From contig NZ_SPHO01000008.1 in assembly GCF_005845215.1 (NCBI RefSeq), positions 1 through 64,000 of the forward strand: DNA of 64,000 nt, written 5' to 3'. The notes below the pieces were generated by a model, which did no database searches, had not been told where the DNA came from, and worked only from the letters and a program-made list of their open reading frames with translations. How positions within the stretch are numbered: position 1 is the stretch's first letter; each line of letters opens with the position of its first letter. The position numbers and the translations under genes were made by a program. This document shows, one piece after another, positions 1-7,545 of this stretch. The stretch is from Clostridium sp. 1001271st1 H5. GTDB lineage: Bacteria > Bacillota > Clostridia > Lachnospirales > Lachnospiraceae.

Positions 1-44
1 TCTGTCATTTGTACCTGGTGTACCGGTTTCTTTTCTCTTGCCAT
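1..44 (-). CDS. IS256-family transposase, N-terminal 14 codons (partial)
   Basis: The reverse strand reads MAREKKPVHQVQMT from an ATG preceded by an AGGAGG-type ribosome site 7-12 nt upstream, then leaves the window. This N-terminus matches my memory of IS256-family (DDE Mutator-type) transposases common in Lachnospiraceae; only the start is visible, so no catalytic residue can be checked. Its position directly behind a truncated EIIA gene supports an insertion event. Confidence 0.6.
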   Translation of the reverse strand, partial: MAREKKPVHQVQMT

Positions 45-134
45 AATAAAAGGCCTCCTATGATTTTTTATTTTATCATAGAAGACCTTTGGCTAATACC
101 TATTTACAGAAAAATTTTCATACACTCTGGTTAG
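1..134 (-). mobile_element. left-edge fragment of an IS256-family insertion sequence
   Basis: The window opens inside an insertion sequence read on the minus strand. It holds the first codons of a transposase (1-44), its ribosome site, and a leader with an imperfect hairpin at about 49-92. The element boundary is placed near 134 because an EIIA reading frame is abruptly lost there. That junction abuts a natural 8-bp-arm palindrome (GCCGTCAT/ATGACGGC) in the EIIA gene. The exact terminal repeat and target duplication cannot be fixed, because the other end is outside the window. Confidence 0.6.
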
Positions 135-274
135 CCGTCATCGGGCATGACGGCCACTCCTTCTCCCAATATCTTATCCGCAAAAACAGAGTCCCCTGTT
201 TCTTCAATCAGAATAGCCTTACCATTTATTGGCGATTTTATTTCATGGATTTTATTGTGAGTTTTATTTAACAT
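131..274 (-). pseudogene. PTS EIIA (glucose-type, crr-like) gene truncated by the IS
   Basis: A 47-codon reading frame starts at an ATG behind GGAGGAAAGGTA and overlaps the end of the upstream YczE-like gene by 11 bp. It shows the beginning of the glucose-family EIIA fold: SPINGKAILIEE, then DSVFADKILGEGVAVMPDDG. Family members run about 150-165 residues and carry the phosphorylated histidine near residue 90, so this fragment cannot be phosphorylated. The frame meets a stop exactly where homology ends, next to the IS leader. Placed last in an alpha-galactoside operon, the intact protein probably coupled that operon to the PTS, either as a phosphate carrier or as a regulator of the GPH symporter. 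Confidence 0.72.
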
Positions 275-935
275 TACCTTTCCTTCCTCCTGTCAATAGT
301 GGTTCGCTTACATGAATCCGAAAATACTGTATCAATGGTCCGTTAAAAAAAGCATTGCACACGGTTCCGATTCCTATAATGAGCCAGACGTTATTACCTG
401 CCGCCAGACAGAATTCCACTCCAATCACAACGATTGTCACGTCTGTGATGACACGTGCATACTGAAAGGGGATTTTTCCTTTTGTGCCTTTTTCTATGAT
501 GAGCGCAACACTGTCATAAGGCGCAATCCCCATCTCGGCCGCCATATAGAACGCCACGCCTAAGCCTGCAAACAGGCATCCGATGGCCAGGGCTCCTATT
601 CTCATAGGCAGGGACATGTGTATCCGCAGCGTCTCCTGTGCAAGCCAGCATATAAAATCAGCGCCATATCCCACGAAAACCATATTAACGATTGTCCCTG
701 CGCCGATGCATTTCCTGACCGTTAAAAAGACTACAATCAGTATGCACCCATTCATGATAAGCTGCCATGTGCCGAAGCTCATTCCTAAGAAACCGCTGAT
801 TCCCAGATTCATACAGGTAAATGCGTCCACCCCGAATGCGCTGAGCCGGTAACATCCGACGCAGATGCTGATAAAAAGAATCCCTGTAAGCATCATCAGG
901 CACCGCTTTATGAAATACTTCCGGGATGTGTCCAT
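264..935 (-). CDS. YczE/YyaS/YitT-type integral membrane protein
   Basis: A 223-residue hydrophobic protein with about five membrane segments. It resembles the YczE/YyaS group, with the conserved motif GIAPYDSVALIIEKGTKGKI around residues 138-157 and GIGTVCNAFFNGPLI near the C-terminus. The start is taken at the ATG overlapping the alpha-galactosidase stop (TGATG), 7 nt after GGGGGA; a GTG one codon upstream is possible. The overlap on one side and the 11-bp overlap with the EIIA stub on the other imply translational coupling. Function is unknown. Family members often sit beside transport or regulatory genes, and its presence in a sugar operon is unexplained. Confidence 0.75.
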   Translation of the reverse strand: MDTSRKYFIKRCLMMLTGILFISICVGCYRLSAFGVDAFTCMNLGISGFLGMSFGTWQLIMNGCILIVVFLTVRKCIGAGTIVNMVFVGYGADFICWLAQETLRIHMSLPMRIGALAIGCLFAGLGVAFYMAAEMGIAPYDSVALIIEKGTKGKIPFQYARVITDVTIVVIGVEFCLAAGNNVWLIIGIGTVCNAFFNGPLIQYFRIHVSEPLLTGGRKGNVK

Positions 936-3172
936 CACTCAATCCCCCTTTTCTCCGCCTTAAGGATATAAAGCCTGGATTCAAAGTCACGGCTCATTTT
1001 TTCGTCACCCTGCGCCTGCCCTGAGGAAATGTCCGTTGTAATCAGCCCCGCATACATCAGTTCATCCCCATAACAGGATTTTCCGCTTCCACTGACGGCG
1101 TATTTTGTTCCGGGATCCAGCCCCTTAAGCTTCAGCCTTGTAAATGGGAGATTGATGCCGTTCAATACCCTGTACCAGCCCACGATTGCTTCCTTTTTGT
1201 CACTGTCCACCACCATCCAGGCCGCAGTGTTATGGCTGAAGGGGCTTTCCAGCCTGTAGAAAGTCCCGAACTGAAGTAAATGCCGGTACTGCTTCATAAA
1301 TATGATTTCTTCCCGGACAGCTTCCAGCTCTTCACTGGACAGCGCATTAAGATCCAGCTCATATCCAAATGTCCCAAAATACGCTACATTCGCCCTTGTG
1401 CTAAGCGGCGTGTCCCGGTTCACCTGCTGATTTGGCGCTACAGACACATGACTTCCCATACTACTGACAGGATAGCAGTAGCTGGTTCCATATTGGATTT
1501 TTAGCCGTTCCATGGCATCCGTATCATCACTTGTCCACCCCTGGGGCGCGTAATAGAGCATCCCGGGGTCAAACCTCCCGCCTCCGCTGGCGCAGGATTC
1601 AAAAAGTATCTGCGGAAACCTTCCTATCAGCCTTTCATATAATTCATATACCCCAAGAATATACCTGTGATATACTTCGCCTTGTCTGTCAGCCGGAAGA
1701 GTGTTGGAAAAACATTCCGTGATGCTGCGGTTCATGTCCCATTTGATATAGGATATGTCTGCATCCGATAATAACGTTTCCATCATGGAATAAATATAAT
1801 CCACCACTTCTTTTCTTGAAAAATCAAGCACATATTGGAACCGGCCATGTGACTGCCTGCGCTCTGGCGCAGCGATAATCCAGTCCGGATGCTGACGGTA
1901 GAGGTCTGAGTCTTTGTTGACCATTTCTGGCTCAAACCAGAGTCCGAATTTCATTCCGATTTCCTCTATTTTTTTGGAAAGACCTGTAATTCCCTGGGGA
2001 AGTCTCTTGGTGTTGGCAAACCAATCCCCCAGACCGGCGTGTTCATTGCTCCTTTCACCGAACCAGCCATCATCCAGGACGAACAGTTCAACTCCGGTTT
2101 CTTTTGCTGTTCTCGCAATTTCCAGCAGTTTCTCCTCTGTAAAATCGAAATAGGTCGCTTCCCAGTTATTGATAAGAATCGGACGTTCCCTGTCCCTCCA
2201 GTACCCTCTTGCCAACCGTTTTTGATACAGCCTGTGGAAGGTCTGGCTCAGATGGTTGAGGCCTTGATCCGTATATACCATCACGGCCTCCGGAGTCTGG
2301 AAACTCTCACCCGCCTCAAGCTTCCAGTCAAAGCATGACGGGTGGATTCCCATAAGCACTCTCGTGGTGTCATAGGTATCCACTTCTGCCTGTGCGAGGA
2401 AATTCCCACTGTAGATAAGGCTGAAGCCAATTGCCTCTCCCTGGAATTCGTCTGTATCAGGTCGTTTCAGAATAACAAAGGGATTATGGTTGTGGGAGGA
2501 ATTCCCGCGCATGCTGCCTACGGACAGGATTCCCTGTTCCAGCTGCCTTGTTTTTGGGTACCTCTCCCTGGCCCATGCGCCAGAGAACTGCATCCAGTCA
2601 TAGCAGCAGTCAGGCAGATCCATGCACAGGCTCATAGCCGAGGTAAGATGCAGCGTCTCTCTTCCATGATTGGAAAACCGCGCACTTCTGGCAATGCTCC
2701 CTCCTTTTGCAAAGATGGTATAGAGGAGTTCCAGGCGGAGCCCCGTAACAGGGTCCTCAAGTCCGGTTATGAGCGTGGACGCCTCGCCGGCATTTTCCGT
2801 ATACGTGGCAGGCAGCCCTTCCAGAATGGGCTTTCCGGATTCTATACGGTAGTCCCGGAAGCAGAATTCCGAAATCCTGCTCCCATTCTTCTGCACGACT
2901 TCCGTTGCAGGCGTCCTGTAATCACTGGTTCCGAAAACAGCATATTCCTGCCTCAAGTGCTCCATGGAGAACCTTTTGTCCACATCAAAGACACAAGATG
3001 ACATAGGGCGCGTTGCTGTTTCCACTAAATGGGAATAATCTTCCCTTTCCCGTATCTTCTTTCCGAAGTAAACCTGCCCCAGTTGTCCGTTAGGGAGCAC
3101 TGTCATGATATAACTGATATCATCATTATATAAGTGAAATGTATCTGCCGCCTTATTTACAACTATATTCAT
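935..3172 (-). CDS. alpha-galactosidase, glycoside hydrolase family 36
   Basis: A 745-residue cytoplasmic enzyme with no signal peptide that should cleave alpha-1,6-linked galactose from melibiose, raffinose and related sugars with retention. The layout is the GH36 one: N-terminal beta-supersandwich (about 1-330), a TIM barrel (about 330-650) and a C-terminal beta domain. LDDGWFGERS lies at 366-375, KWDMNR at 477-482 with Asp479 as predicted nucleophile, ESCASGGGRFD at about 525-535, and WTSDDTDA with Asp549 as predicted acid/base. Length matches bacterial GH36 (about 720-750). It starts at an ATG 8 nt after AGGAGAG, 32 bp behind the symporter, so a sugar taken up intact would be split here to galactose plus the remaining sugar. 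Confidence 0.95.
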   Translation of the reverse strand: MNIVVNKAADTFHLYNDDISYIMTVLPNGQLGQVYFGKKIREREDYSHLVETATRPMSSCVFDVDKRFSMEHLRQEYAVFGTSDYRTPATEVVQKNGSRISEFCFRDYRIESGKPILEGLPATYTENAGEASTLITGLEDPVTGLRLELLYTIFAKGGSIARSARFSNHGRETLHLTSAMSLCMDLPDCCYDWMQFSGAWARERYPKTRQLEQGILSVGSMRGNSSHNHNPFVILKRPDTDEFQGEAIGFSLIYSGNFLAQAEVDTYDTTRVLMGIHPSCFDWKLEAGESFQTPEAVMVYTDQGLNHLSQTFHRLYQKRLARGYWRDRERPILINNWEATYFDFTEEKLLEIARTAKETGVELFVLDDGWFGERSNEHAGLGDWFANTKRLPQGITGLSKKIEEIGMKFGLWFEPEMVNKDSDLYRQHPDWIIAAPERRQSHGRFQYVLDFSRKEVVDYIYSMMETLLSDADISYIKWDMNRSITECFSNTLPADRQGEVYHRYILGVYELYERLIGRFPQILFESCASGGGRFDPGMLYYAPQGWTSDDTDAMERLKIQYGTSYCYPVSSMGSHVSVAPNQQVNRDTPLSTRANVAYFGTFGYELDLNALSSEELEAVREEIIFMKQYRHLLQFGTFYRLESPFSHNTAAWMVVDSDKKEAIVGWYRVLNGINLPFTRLKLKGLDPGTKYAVSGSGKSCYGDELMYAGLITTDISSGQAQGDEKMSRDFESRLYILKAEKRGIE

Positions 3173-3204
3173 AAAATCTCTCCTATTGATATGTGCTTCC
3201 TGTT

Positions 3205-4632
3205 TTAGAGATCCATCCCGATTTCTCTTTTTGCCATATGCATTTCATTAACCCGGCATGTCACTTCTTCCATATGTACACCCTTCAGATTATAGAACCT
3301 CTTATAAATCAGGAAGCTGACCACTGCCAGTGCAATCGGAATTATAATCATGAGCACACGGATTCCATTGACAGTTGCCGCGCTCTGTACATCCAGTTTT
3401 GCATTATAGCCAACAATCTGCAGTCCTACGCCAGTAAGCCCGCCAGCAGCTGCCATGGCCGCTTTCATAAGAAAGGTTTGTGCGGAACAGGTAATACTTT
3501 CATTCCTGACCCCGAATTTTACCTCGCCATAGTCAATGACATCCGCCATACAGCAGGTGGTCACTCCAATGGACAACCCCGAGCCTAGGAACATCAGTCC
3601 ACAGCACACAACGATGAGTGTCCTGCTTTGCGGGGCTATATAGCCTATAGCCCCAAGGGCAGTAAGTCCTGAAATTACGAATCCGCAAGCAAGTGCATAT
3701 ACTTTCTCCCTGCTGATTCTGGATGCAATCTTTGGGAAAATAACAAGCCCGAGCATTTCAGCAACGATTGCAGACCCGAAAATAGAATAAAGATACTCAT
3801 CCCCACATACGTTTTTAAAATAATACACTGCAAACCCCTTTGCAATCTGAGTGCATAGATTGAAGGTAAGAAGAAGTCCGATGAAGGCCAGAAGCTGGTC
3901 ATTTTTTGTGATTACATTCAGTGCCTGACGGATGCTTGTTTTTTTTGTATCTGATTTTAATGTGGACTCCTCCTTTACGTTGGCGACGGTAATCCCAATT
4001 GTTACAATGAATATCACTGCAATTGCGATTGCAAAATACGTGTAACCCTGCTCTGCCAGAAGATTTTCATTTCCCGCCATCCTGTTGAACGCGTTAATGA
4101 TATACAGGCCGAATGTTGCGACGCAGAACCCTGCAAGGCTGGCAAAAAATCTCGGGACTACGGAAATTTTTTCCCGCTCATGGGGGTCGTTGGTCAGATT
4201 AGGAAGCCATGACCAATAGGGAACATCCATGATTGTGTAAGTCATGCCATACAATATGTACATTATGGATACATACGCATAGAGGGCGGTCCCCTCCAGT
4301 CCGCAGCTTGTAAATAGTAAAACAAATACCACTGAATTAAGAAGTGTGCCGACAATAAGCCAGATACGGAATTTCCCGTGCCGGGTCCTCGTGTTGTCAA
4401 CAATCATTCCCATGAAAGGGTCGTTGACTGCATCCCAGATTCTTGCCACCAGGAATAAGATACCGACAAAGGCTGGGGCAAGATATAATGTATCTGTCAG
4501 ATATAACATCAAAAATGAACCTACAAGATTTACAATTGCGTCTTTTCCGATTGCGCCAATCCCAAAACAGTATTTTTCTTTAGTGGAAACATGTTTATAC
4601 TGAACATTAATAGTTTGTTTATCATCACCCAT
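3205..4632 (-). CDS. GPH-family (MelB-like) glycoside:cation symporter
   Basis: A 475-residue carrier with about 12 membrane segments of the glycoside-pentoside-hexuronide:cation symporter family. The family signature ARIWDAVNDPFMG spans residues 63-75; Asp67 and Asp71 occupy the places of the MelB cation-site aspartates. It is followed by the TRTRHGKFR cytoplasmic loop. Its gene lies directly upstream of the GH36 alpha-galactosidase, so an alpha-galactoside such as melibiose or raffinose is the expected cargo, driven by sodium or protons. The start ATG follows GGAGGAAATGTC. Some GPH carriers have a fused EIIA-like tail; this one does not, but a separate EIIA frame lies at the end of the operon. 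Confidence 0.9.
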   Translation of the reverse strand: MGDDKQTINVQYKHVSTKEKYCFGIGAIGKDAIVNLVGSFLMLYLTDTLYLAPAFVGILFLVARIWDAVNDPFMGMIVDNTRTRHGKFRIWLIVGTLLNSVVFVLLFTSCGLEGTALYAYVSIMYILYGMTYTIMDVPYWSWLPNLTNDPHEREKISVVPRFFASLAGFCVATFGLYIINAFNRMAGNENLLAEQGYTYFAIAIAVIFIVTIGITVANVKEESTLKSDTKKTSIRQALNVITKNDQLLAFIGLLLTFNLCTQIAKGFAVYYFKNVCGDEYLYSIFGSAIVAEMLGLVIFPKIASRISREKVYALACGFVISGLTALGAIGYIAPQSRTLIVVCCGLMFLGSGLSIGVTTCCMADVIDYGEVKFGVRNESITCSAQTFLMKAAMAAAGGLTGVGLQIVGYNAKLDVQSAATVNGIRVLMIIIPIALAVVSFLIYKRFYNLKGVHMEEVTCRVNEMHMAKREIGMDL

Positions 4633-4693
4633 GACATTTCCTCCATAATCATTTCTGTGTGTTTAAGAAGATGCGCAGCCTCTTTATGATTTT

Positions 4694-4755
4694 ATTATAA
4701 GTCGGATTTTGGTTTTCAACAGGTGCAGGTGTACCTAAAAACAGTCAAAATGTAC
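4694..4755 (-). promoter_or_regulatory. AraC-dependent promoter of the alpha-galactoside operon
   Basis: On the minus strand a perfect -10 TATAAT (4694-4699) has no good -35 box at normal spacing. Upstream lie two direct GTACA half-sites (4730-4734 and 4751-4755 on the complement) exactly 21 bp apart, two helical turns, next to the palindrome AGGTGCAGGTGTACCT at 4721-4736. A weak -35 with paired half-sites close to it is typical of AraC-family activated promoters. The activator gene is immediately upstream. Confidence 0.55.
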
Positions 4756-4761
4756 GCTATT

Positions 4762-4790
4762 AAAAAACGCCCCTTGTTGTTAAAGGGCGT
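4762..4790 (-). terminator. rho-independent terminator of the araC-type gene
   Basis: On the minus strand GACGCCCTTT-loop-AAGGGGCGT forms a GC-rich stem followed by six T. The stem overlaps the last codons and stop of the AraC-type gene. It separates that gene from the downstream symporter promoter. Confidence 0.75.
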
Positions 4791-5655
4791 CCAGTGTTTC
4801 TTTTTTGGTGGCGAGTTCATTTTTCCGGCTGTCCCAGTTTTCCTTCCTGTACTGGGATGGTGTAATTCCGGTTTTATTCTTGAATAACTTGGAGAACGCA
4901 AGCGTGTCCATATAACCGCAGGACTGTGCGATTCCTTCTATTGGTAGTTCCGTAACGGACAATAGCTCCTTTGCCCTTGTAATACGGTAATTGATTAGAT
5001 ATTCCTGAGGGGACAGTTCTATATTTTTTGTGAACAGCGTATGCAGATATCCGCGGCTTACGCCCACGTATGCGGCTATATCCGAGACATGGATTCCATT
5101 GGGGTAGTTATTCTGGATATACTCCACGGCTCTCCGTATATACACGTTTTCTGTAGCATTTTCAGGCGCATTGCGGATTTCAATATCCCTGGCAAGGACT
5201 GCAAAAAAGGAATACAGAAAACTCTGGCGAAGAAATTCATTTTCTAAGGAATATGTATTCCTCTTCAGGATATTAACCAGCATGAGTTTCAGTTCCGGTA
5301 GATGAGAACAGCAAAACGTCTTCCGTCCATTTCCCAATCCAATCTCTTCCAGATATTCCTTTGCACGTGTGCCGGCAAAACCAATCCACAAGTAGGTCCA
5401 TGGATTTTCCTTGTCCGCCTCATAAAAAGTCTGTACTTCCGGCTCTATAAGGAACCCTTGTCCGGCCTCTAATTCATAGCGGTTATTATCCTCGATATAT
5501 TTTCCCTTACCTTCGAGGATGAGATGTATGAGATAATTGGGCCGGACCGCCGGTCCGAAATTATGCAGCGGCTCACATTTGGCATATCCGCAGTAACACA
5601 GATAGAAATCAGAAAAGTTCCTGTTCCTTAGCTGAAGTACATATGCGTCTTCCAT
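4780..5655 (-). CDS. AraC-family transcriptional regulator (RafR/MsmR-like)
   Basis: A 291-residue regulator. The N-terminal half (about 1-160) is an AraC_binding cupin with the usual FLIEPEVQTFYEADKENPW stretch; the C-terminal about 100 residues hold two helix-turn-helix units, the first at VSDIAAYVGVSRGYLHTLF and the second ending in the family signature GYMDTLAFSKLFKNKTGITP. It starts at an ATG behind AGGAGGAC. It is transcribed in the same direction as the symporter and GH36 genes but is separated from them by its own terminator. It probably senses an alpha-galactoside and activates the promoter just downstream. Confidence 0.9.
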   Translation of the reverse strand: MEDAYVLQLRNRNFSDFYLCYCGYAKCEPLHNFGPAVRPNYLIHLILEGKGKYIEDNNRYELEAGQGFLIEPEVQTFYEADKENPWTYLWIGFAGTRAKEYLEEIGLGNGRKTFCCSHLPELKLMLVNILKRNTYSLENEFLRQSFLYSFFAVLARDIEIRNAPENATENVYIRRAVEYIQNNYPNGIHVSDIAAYVGVSRGYLHTLFTKNIELSPQEYLINYRITRAKELLSVTELPIEGIAQSCGYMDTLAFSKLFKNKTGITPSQYRKENWDSRKNELATKKETLDAL

Positions 5656-5717
5656 ATATAGTCCTCCTTAGAAAATCACAAAACCGTTACGCAGGGCTGT
5701 AAGCTGTGTCTATCTTT

Positions 5718-5745
5718 ATTTTACAAAAAGAGAGTTTTTTTTCAA
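5718..5745 (-). promoter_or_regulatory. promoter of the AraC-family gene
   Basis: Minus-strand -35 TTGAAA (5740-5745), 16-bp spacer and -10 TAAAAT (5718-5723), about 60 bp ahead of the start codon. Confidence 0.5.
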
Positions 5746-5875
5746 GTGATCTTTCGGTCTTTGACGATACTTTAGCAAAATAGAGTTTATCACCGGAAGT
5801 GATTATGATGAATAGAAAAGATTTACTGCATTGACATTTTTAAGTTAAATGGCATATGGCGTTATTAGAAAAAGA

Positions 5876-5904
5876 TTGTTTATATCTGTAAAATAGTTTA
5901 TAAT
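5876..5904 (+). promoter_or_regulatory. sigma-A promoter in front of the PIN-domain stub
   Basis: TTGTTT (5876-5881), a 17-bp spacer and a consensus TATAAT (5899-5904), 24 bp before the stub's start codon. The promoter appears intact although the gene it served is gone. Confidence 0.6.
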
Positions 5905-5928
5905 ATGATTAGCAGAAAGGTATGATGT

Positions 5929-5988
5929 ATGAGAATATATTTGGATAATTGTTGTTACAAACAGATAGGTCAAGTCCAGGCTGGATAA
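5929..5988 (+). pseudogene. PIN-domain (VapC-like) protein, N-terminal stub
   Basis: A 19-codon frame begins MRIYLDNCCYKQI, which I recognise as the start of a PIN-domain family common in clostridia (typically MRIYLDNCCYNRP...). It contains the first conserved acidic residue of the nuclease site (Asp6). An AGAAAGG ribosome site lies 7-8 nt upstream and a good promoter precedes it. The frame stops inside the terminator hairpin at 5967-6008, so about 90% of the gene has been lost. It could instead be a chance leader peptide. Confidence 0.5.
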
Positions 5989-6008
5989 TTCCAGACTGGA
6001 CTTGACCT
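5967..6008. terminator. strong 13-bp hairpin between the stub and the pepD operon
   Basis: AGGTCAAGTCCAG (5967-5979) pairs perfectly with CTGGACTTGACCT (5996-6008); a short T-rich run follows on the plus strand and a weaker one on the minus strand. It probably ends the minus-strand pepD operon and may act in both directions. Confidence 0.65.
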
Positions 6009-6042
6009 GTTTTAAAATGCCGGCAGTGGTATTCCAAATCCC

Positions 6043-6711
6043 CTAATCTGCCTTATTAGCAGCTTTTTGATAACTGACGAGTGAGAGAATCAAGCTTCCA
6101 AATACCGCAATGATAATCAAAAGCCAAACCGGAGGCTCAATTGTGAGTGACAATACCAGAGGAACGAACAATGCAAACACCGCAGTTTTAGGCTGCTTCA
6201 TGATATAGGATGCAAACGTCGCACCGAAAATCGCAGTTCCAGCGTATTTGGTCAACGCACTGACAATGAACTCTGGCAGAATTGCCACAACTGTAGCACC
6301 GGTAAACGCAGCCAATGTGGTAAAAAGCAGGTTGGTGATGATGGAACCACAGATGCTGATTGTTGAAACAATCTCTCCCTGTATGGAACCGGGCTCACTC
6401 TCTGTTGCCTCTAAAGCCAGGTTCGCACAAGGCAGACGCATATTGGCGATGTTTCCCACAGTAAATCCCAGATAGGTCCCTGAAATCCCTAAGGCCGCAT
6501 AGTAGGATACAGGTTCCACAATACAGAATGCGCCAAATGCCAGCATAATTAAGCCGTATGCCTTCAGCACCAAGGCCACGCCAGGCCAGCAGTCATATGT
6601 TTCGCAGAGCCAGATAATGGGAATGAACGCTGTAATAGCGGTTAAAATAGTAGTGGGCGTGCCGATTTTGATGCACGATTTTTTCCACTGCGATAAAATA
6701 TTATGATCCAT
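6043..6711 (-). CDS. integral membrane protein, partner of the DUF5058 protein
   Basis: A 222-residue protein with about seven hydrophobic segments; it begins MDHNILSQWKKSCIKIG and has no signal peptide. I do not recognise a named family. It contains acidic or polar residues inside predicted helices (for example NLALEATESEPGSIQGE around 117-133) that could line a transport path. It follows the DUF5058 gene by 43 bp in the same operon with its own AAGGAG ribosome site. The pairing of two unrelated membrane proteins with a peptidase suggests a two-component permease for the peptidase's substrate or product; this is inference only. Confidence 0.6.
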   Translation of the reverse strand: MDHNILSQWKKSCIKIGTPTTILTAITAFIPIIWLCETYDCWPGVALVLKAYGLIMLAFGAFCIVEPVSYYAALGISGTYLGFTVGNIANMRLPCANLALEATESEPGSIQGEIVSTISICGSIITNLLFTTLAAFTGATVVAILPEFIVSALTKYAGTAIFGATFASYIMKQPKTAVFALFVPLVLSLTIEPPVWLLIIIAVFGSLILSLVSYQKAANKAD

Positions 6712-6754
6712 TTAGGTACACTCCTTATATGTTGGTGAGTATTTTTTGTGGCAA

Positions 6755-7462
6755 TCAAGCTACCACAGTGTCATAGATTAAACCGCAGAGCATTCCGACA
6801 AGCATCGCAATACCCAGAGCGTATTCCATGATTCTTGGTACCTTTGGGGCAAGAATTTTAGAAATCACAATCATACTTACCGCGCCCGCAATGCCCGCAA
6901 TCGAGCTGTTTACACCTTTAAGAATTTCATTCTGGTTCAGGTAACCAAAAATGCCACAGCCACAGGCCGTGCTGAAAACAGCGAGCCTTTTCGGGTCTCC
7001 GCGGCTTACTGTATCCTTCATCTTTTCCAGGGCAGGGGTGGCACATCCAATCAAAACCAAAGTCGTTGCACCATAGAGAGTCATGCCAAACCAGGAAACG
7101 GCCATGATGGCAGGCGTATAACCCTCTCCGCCCAATTCCACGCCTGCGGCTGTTGCGCCAAACGTAGCGTTTGAGAGCTCGGTTGCCGCAGAACCAATGA
7201 TAGAGAGCCGCAGCCAGCTCAACGGCCCGCCAATCGAAGTCATAAGGCCTACCATGACAATGAACACGCCGAGTGCCGGTCCAATTGCAGAAACCAGGCC
7301 AATTCTCATGGCCCTGTTAGTTACCTCGGGAGCAAGACTGATTTGTTTAGCTGTTTTCTTGGCCAAACGCATGAAAAGCATGGCCTGTGCCAATACTACA
7401 ACAAGTGTGATTCCGCATAAAGGCCATAAGATGGCAGAATTGGCTATTGATAATGTATTCAC
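6755..7462 (-). CDS. DUF5058-family membrane protein
   Basis: A 235-residue polytopic protein with about six membrane segments, starting at GTG 8 nt after AGGAGGATT. The opening MNTLSIANSAILWPLCG and the RAMRIGLVSAIGPALGVFIVM region match my memory of DUF5058. A glycine/alanine-rich loop (TFGATAAGVELGGEGY, about 100-115) lies between helices. Family function is not established. It sits between pepD (83 bp upstream) and a second membrane protein, so a role in uptake or efflux of peptides or amino acids is plausible but unproven. Confidence 0.65.
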   Translation of the reverse strand: MNTLSIANSAILWPLCGITLVVVLAQAMLFMRLAKKTAKQISLAPEVTNRAMRIGLVSAIGPALGVFIVMVGLMTSIGGPLSWLRLSIIGSAATELSNATFGATAAGVELGGEGYTPAIMAVSWFGMTLYGATTLVLIGCATPALEKMKDTVSRGDPKRLAVFSTACGCGIFGYLNQNEILKGVNSSIAGIAGAVSMIVISKILAPKVPRIMEYALGIAMLVGMLCGLIYDTVVA

Positions 7463-7545
7463 GTTGTAATCCTCCTAATAATTAATTGCAGCAGTGTGAA
7501 TTTGGATATAACGGACGTGTGGGTGTCATGCCTGATGAAATGGCA

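Noticed and set aside
89..271. 60-codon plus-strand frame
   Set aside because: It is the antisense of the truncated EIIA frame, which has a ribosome site and clear family residues on the minus strand.
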